From the NCBI GenBank assembly GCA_046314755.1, contig JBKDBG010000037.1, forward strand, positions 1 to 8,390: a stretch of 8,390 nt of DNA. The letters are read 5' to 3'. Shown here in pieces: positions 7,118-8,390 of this stretch. Each line of letters begins with the position of its first letter. Within the stretch, counting starts at the first letter, position 1. The stretch is from UBA6183 sp046314755 (lineage in GTDB: Bacteria; Bacteroidota; Bacteroidia; UKL13-3). Position numbers and translations under genes: made by a program. The notes beneath the pieces are model-generated. The model was given only the letters and a program-made list of their open reading frames with translations. It did not search any database and was not told the DNA's origin.

Positions 7118-8390
7118 ATGCAAACAAAAACAATTGGCTTAATTATAATTTTATTTCTAAGCGCATCATGTAATTGGGCAAGTGAATTTCCCGTGGTGGT
7201 AAACAATACTACTCGATATATTATTGCTATTCCGGTTAAAAGCACACCTAATGAATATAAAGCAGCTCAAATCCTACAACAATATATTCTAAAGTCAACA
7301 GGGGTAACCCTATTTATTGCCAAAGAAAATGAAACGGGCGGCCGACCGGCCTTTTATATTGGCAAAACCATAAAATCAAAATCAGTAGTAAACAAACCTC
7401 TAGCAAATGAAGGTTATGTTACAACTATTGAGGATGAAAACATTACCATTGCGGGTGGAACCGGTAAAGGTGTGATATATGGTGTTTATGATTTTATTGA
7501 ACAGTTTTTGGAAGGTAAAAAATATTCAGACGAACCCGGACAAGTTGCTGAAAATAAAGACTGGAGTTTACCCGGAAATTTTAAACAAGAATACGTCCCG
7601 ACATTTCAATACCGACAAGTTTATTATCCAATGAGTAATGACCCTGAATATCTGGATTGGCATAAGTTACACAAGTTTGAGGATCTATGGGGTATTTGGG
7701 GCCACAGTTATTTTAAATTGGTTAATCCTCAAACATATTTTAAGACCAACCCGGAGTATTTTGCTTATGAAAACGGACAACGAAAACCCACACAATTATG
7801 TATGAGCAATGATGAGGTGGTAAAAATTGCCATTGAAACATTAAAATTAAAAATGATTGATCTTCCTTATGCAGAGTATTGGTCGATTAGTGCGGAAGAC
7901 GAAATAGGTTATTGTTTATGCGAAAAATGTAGAACCATTCATGAAGAAGAAGGAACTCCTTCCGGTGCTCACCTTCGTTTTGTAAATAAAATTGCTCAGG
8001 CATTTCCTGATAAAAAATTTACGACACTTGCTTATACCTACACCATGCGTGCTCCTTCAAAAACAAAACCTGCACCTAATGTGTACGTAATGTTAAGCAC
8101 AATTGATGCGTACAGAACTCAGCCAATTGAAAAGGAACCTTCTGCAGCAACTTTTAGAAGAGCATTGGAAGGTTGGGAAAAAATAACACACAACTTATTC
8201 GTTTGGGATTACACTACACAATTCACCAATTACTTAGCGCCTTTCCCTGAACTATTTAACCTCGCATCAAACATTCGTTATTTTAAAGCACATCACATAC
8301 AAGGTGTTTTTAGCCAAGGTTCAGGTGACACCTATGGTGAAATGGCTGAGTTAAAAAGCTATATGATTGCAAAACTTATGAGCAACAGTG
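7118..8390 (+). CDS. Probable DUF4838-type glycosidase-like lipoprotein, 3' end cut off by the window
   Basis: An ATG nine bases after the previous stop opens a frame that runs off the right edge (424 codons seen, no stop). The N-terminus MQTKTIGLIIILFLSASC is a lipoprotein signal with probable lipidated Cys18; the box (LSAS-C) is permissive, with Ser at -3. Residues about 25-130 resemble the alpha/beta domain found at the front of GH20 and alpha-glucuronidase-type hydrolases: YKAAQILQQYILKSTG, then a FYIGKT strand and AGGTGKGVIYGVYDFIEQFL. From about 160 the sequence matches the DUF4838 pattern: FQYRQVYYP, LCMSNDEV, and WSISAEDEIGYCLCEKCR with C266, C268 and C271. DUF4838 is thought to adopt a TIM-barrel-like fold; its activity is not known to me. 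In this operon it could trim, release or bind the exported polysaccharide from the periplasm or cell surface. The family call is fairly confident from the motifs; the function is inference. Confidence 0.82.
   Translation, partial: MQTKTIGLIIILFLSASCNWASEFPVVVNNTTRYIIAIPVKSTPNEYKAAQILQQYILKSTGVTLFIAKENETGGRPAFYIGKTIKSKSVVNKPLANEGYVTTIEDENITIAGGTGKGVIYGVYDFIEQFLEGKKYSDEPGQVAENKDWSLPGNFKQEYVPTFQYRQVYYPMSNDPEYLDWHKLHKFEDLWGIWGHSYFKLVNPQTYFKTNPEYFAYENGQRKPTQLCMSNDEVVKIAIETLKLKMIDLPYAEYWSISAEDEIGYCLCEKCRTIHEEEGTPSGAHLRFVNKIAQAFPDKKFTTLAYTYTMRAPSKTKPAPNVYVMLSTIDAYRTQPIEKEPSAATFRRALEGWEKITHNLFVWDYTTQFTNYLAPFPELFNLASNIRYFKAHHIQGVFSQGSGDTYGEMAELKSYMIAKLMSNS

Noticed and set aside
7172..7190. Bacteroidota surface-export signal after the lipoprotein cysteine
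   Set aside because: Residues after Cys18 read NWASEF, without the Lys/Gln plus paired acidic residues expected, so surface exposure cannot be claimed from it.
7340..7355. GGCC-rich inverted repeat followed by TTTT, resembling an intrinsic terminator
   Set aside because: The stem is only 4-5 base pairs with a very small loop, and it sits inside the reading frame of the DUF4838 gene.

Overview
The window comes from an AT-rich bacterial chromosome, most likely a member of the Bacteroidota. Three things point there: the TAA- and A/T-rich codon use, the lack of usable Shine-Dalgarno sequences before tightly packed genes, and the protein families present (a TPR/YaiO-type outer-membrane barrel fusion and a DUF4838 lipoprotein). 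The species cannot be named from this sequence.

All five genes lie on the + strand with almost no intergenic DNA: a 1-base stop/start overlap, then gaps of 12, 5 and 9 bases. They look like one operon that extends past both window ends. In order they are: (1) a membrane-anchored HEAT-repeat protein whose 5' end is probably outside the window; (2) and (3) two tandem paralogous membrane glycosyltransferases of family GT2; (4) a 972-residue exported protein with about 19 TPR units fused to a C-terminal outer-membrane beta-barrel; (5) the first 424 codons of a probable lipoprotein with a glycosidase-like N-terminal domain and a DUF4838-type region, cut by the right edge.

The parts resemble a synthase-dependent exopolysaccharide system such as PgaABCD (poly-N-acetylglucosamine). 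The GT2 enzymes would polymerise sugar at the inner membrane, the HEAT protein may be a cytoplasmic-face partner, the TPR/barrel protein (PgaA-like in layout) would guide polymer through the periplasm and outer membrane, and the lipoprotein may trim or bind the glycan. The parts differ from the classical systems: there are two synthase-like GT2s, a HEAT subunit, a DUF4838 protein where a PgaB-like enzyme might be expected, and no c-di-GMP-binding domain recognised in the window. This assembly is inferred. Each family assignment rests on motifs read directly from the translations.

The most distinctive sequence features are a very regular 109-residue three-TPR super-repeat in gene 4 and a roughly 22-residue CPECG-containing insertion that separates the second GT2 from the first. 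No RNA genes, CRISPR arrays, insertion sequences, terminators or convincing promoters were seen. No non-coding stretch exceeds about 12 bases.
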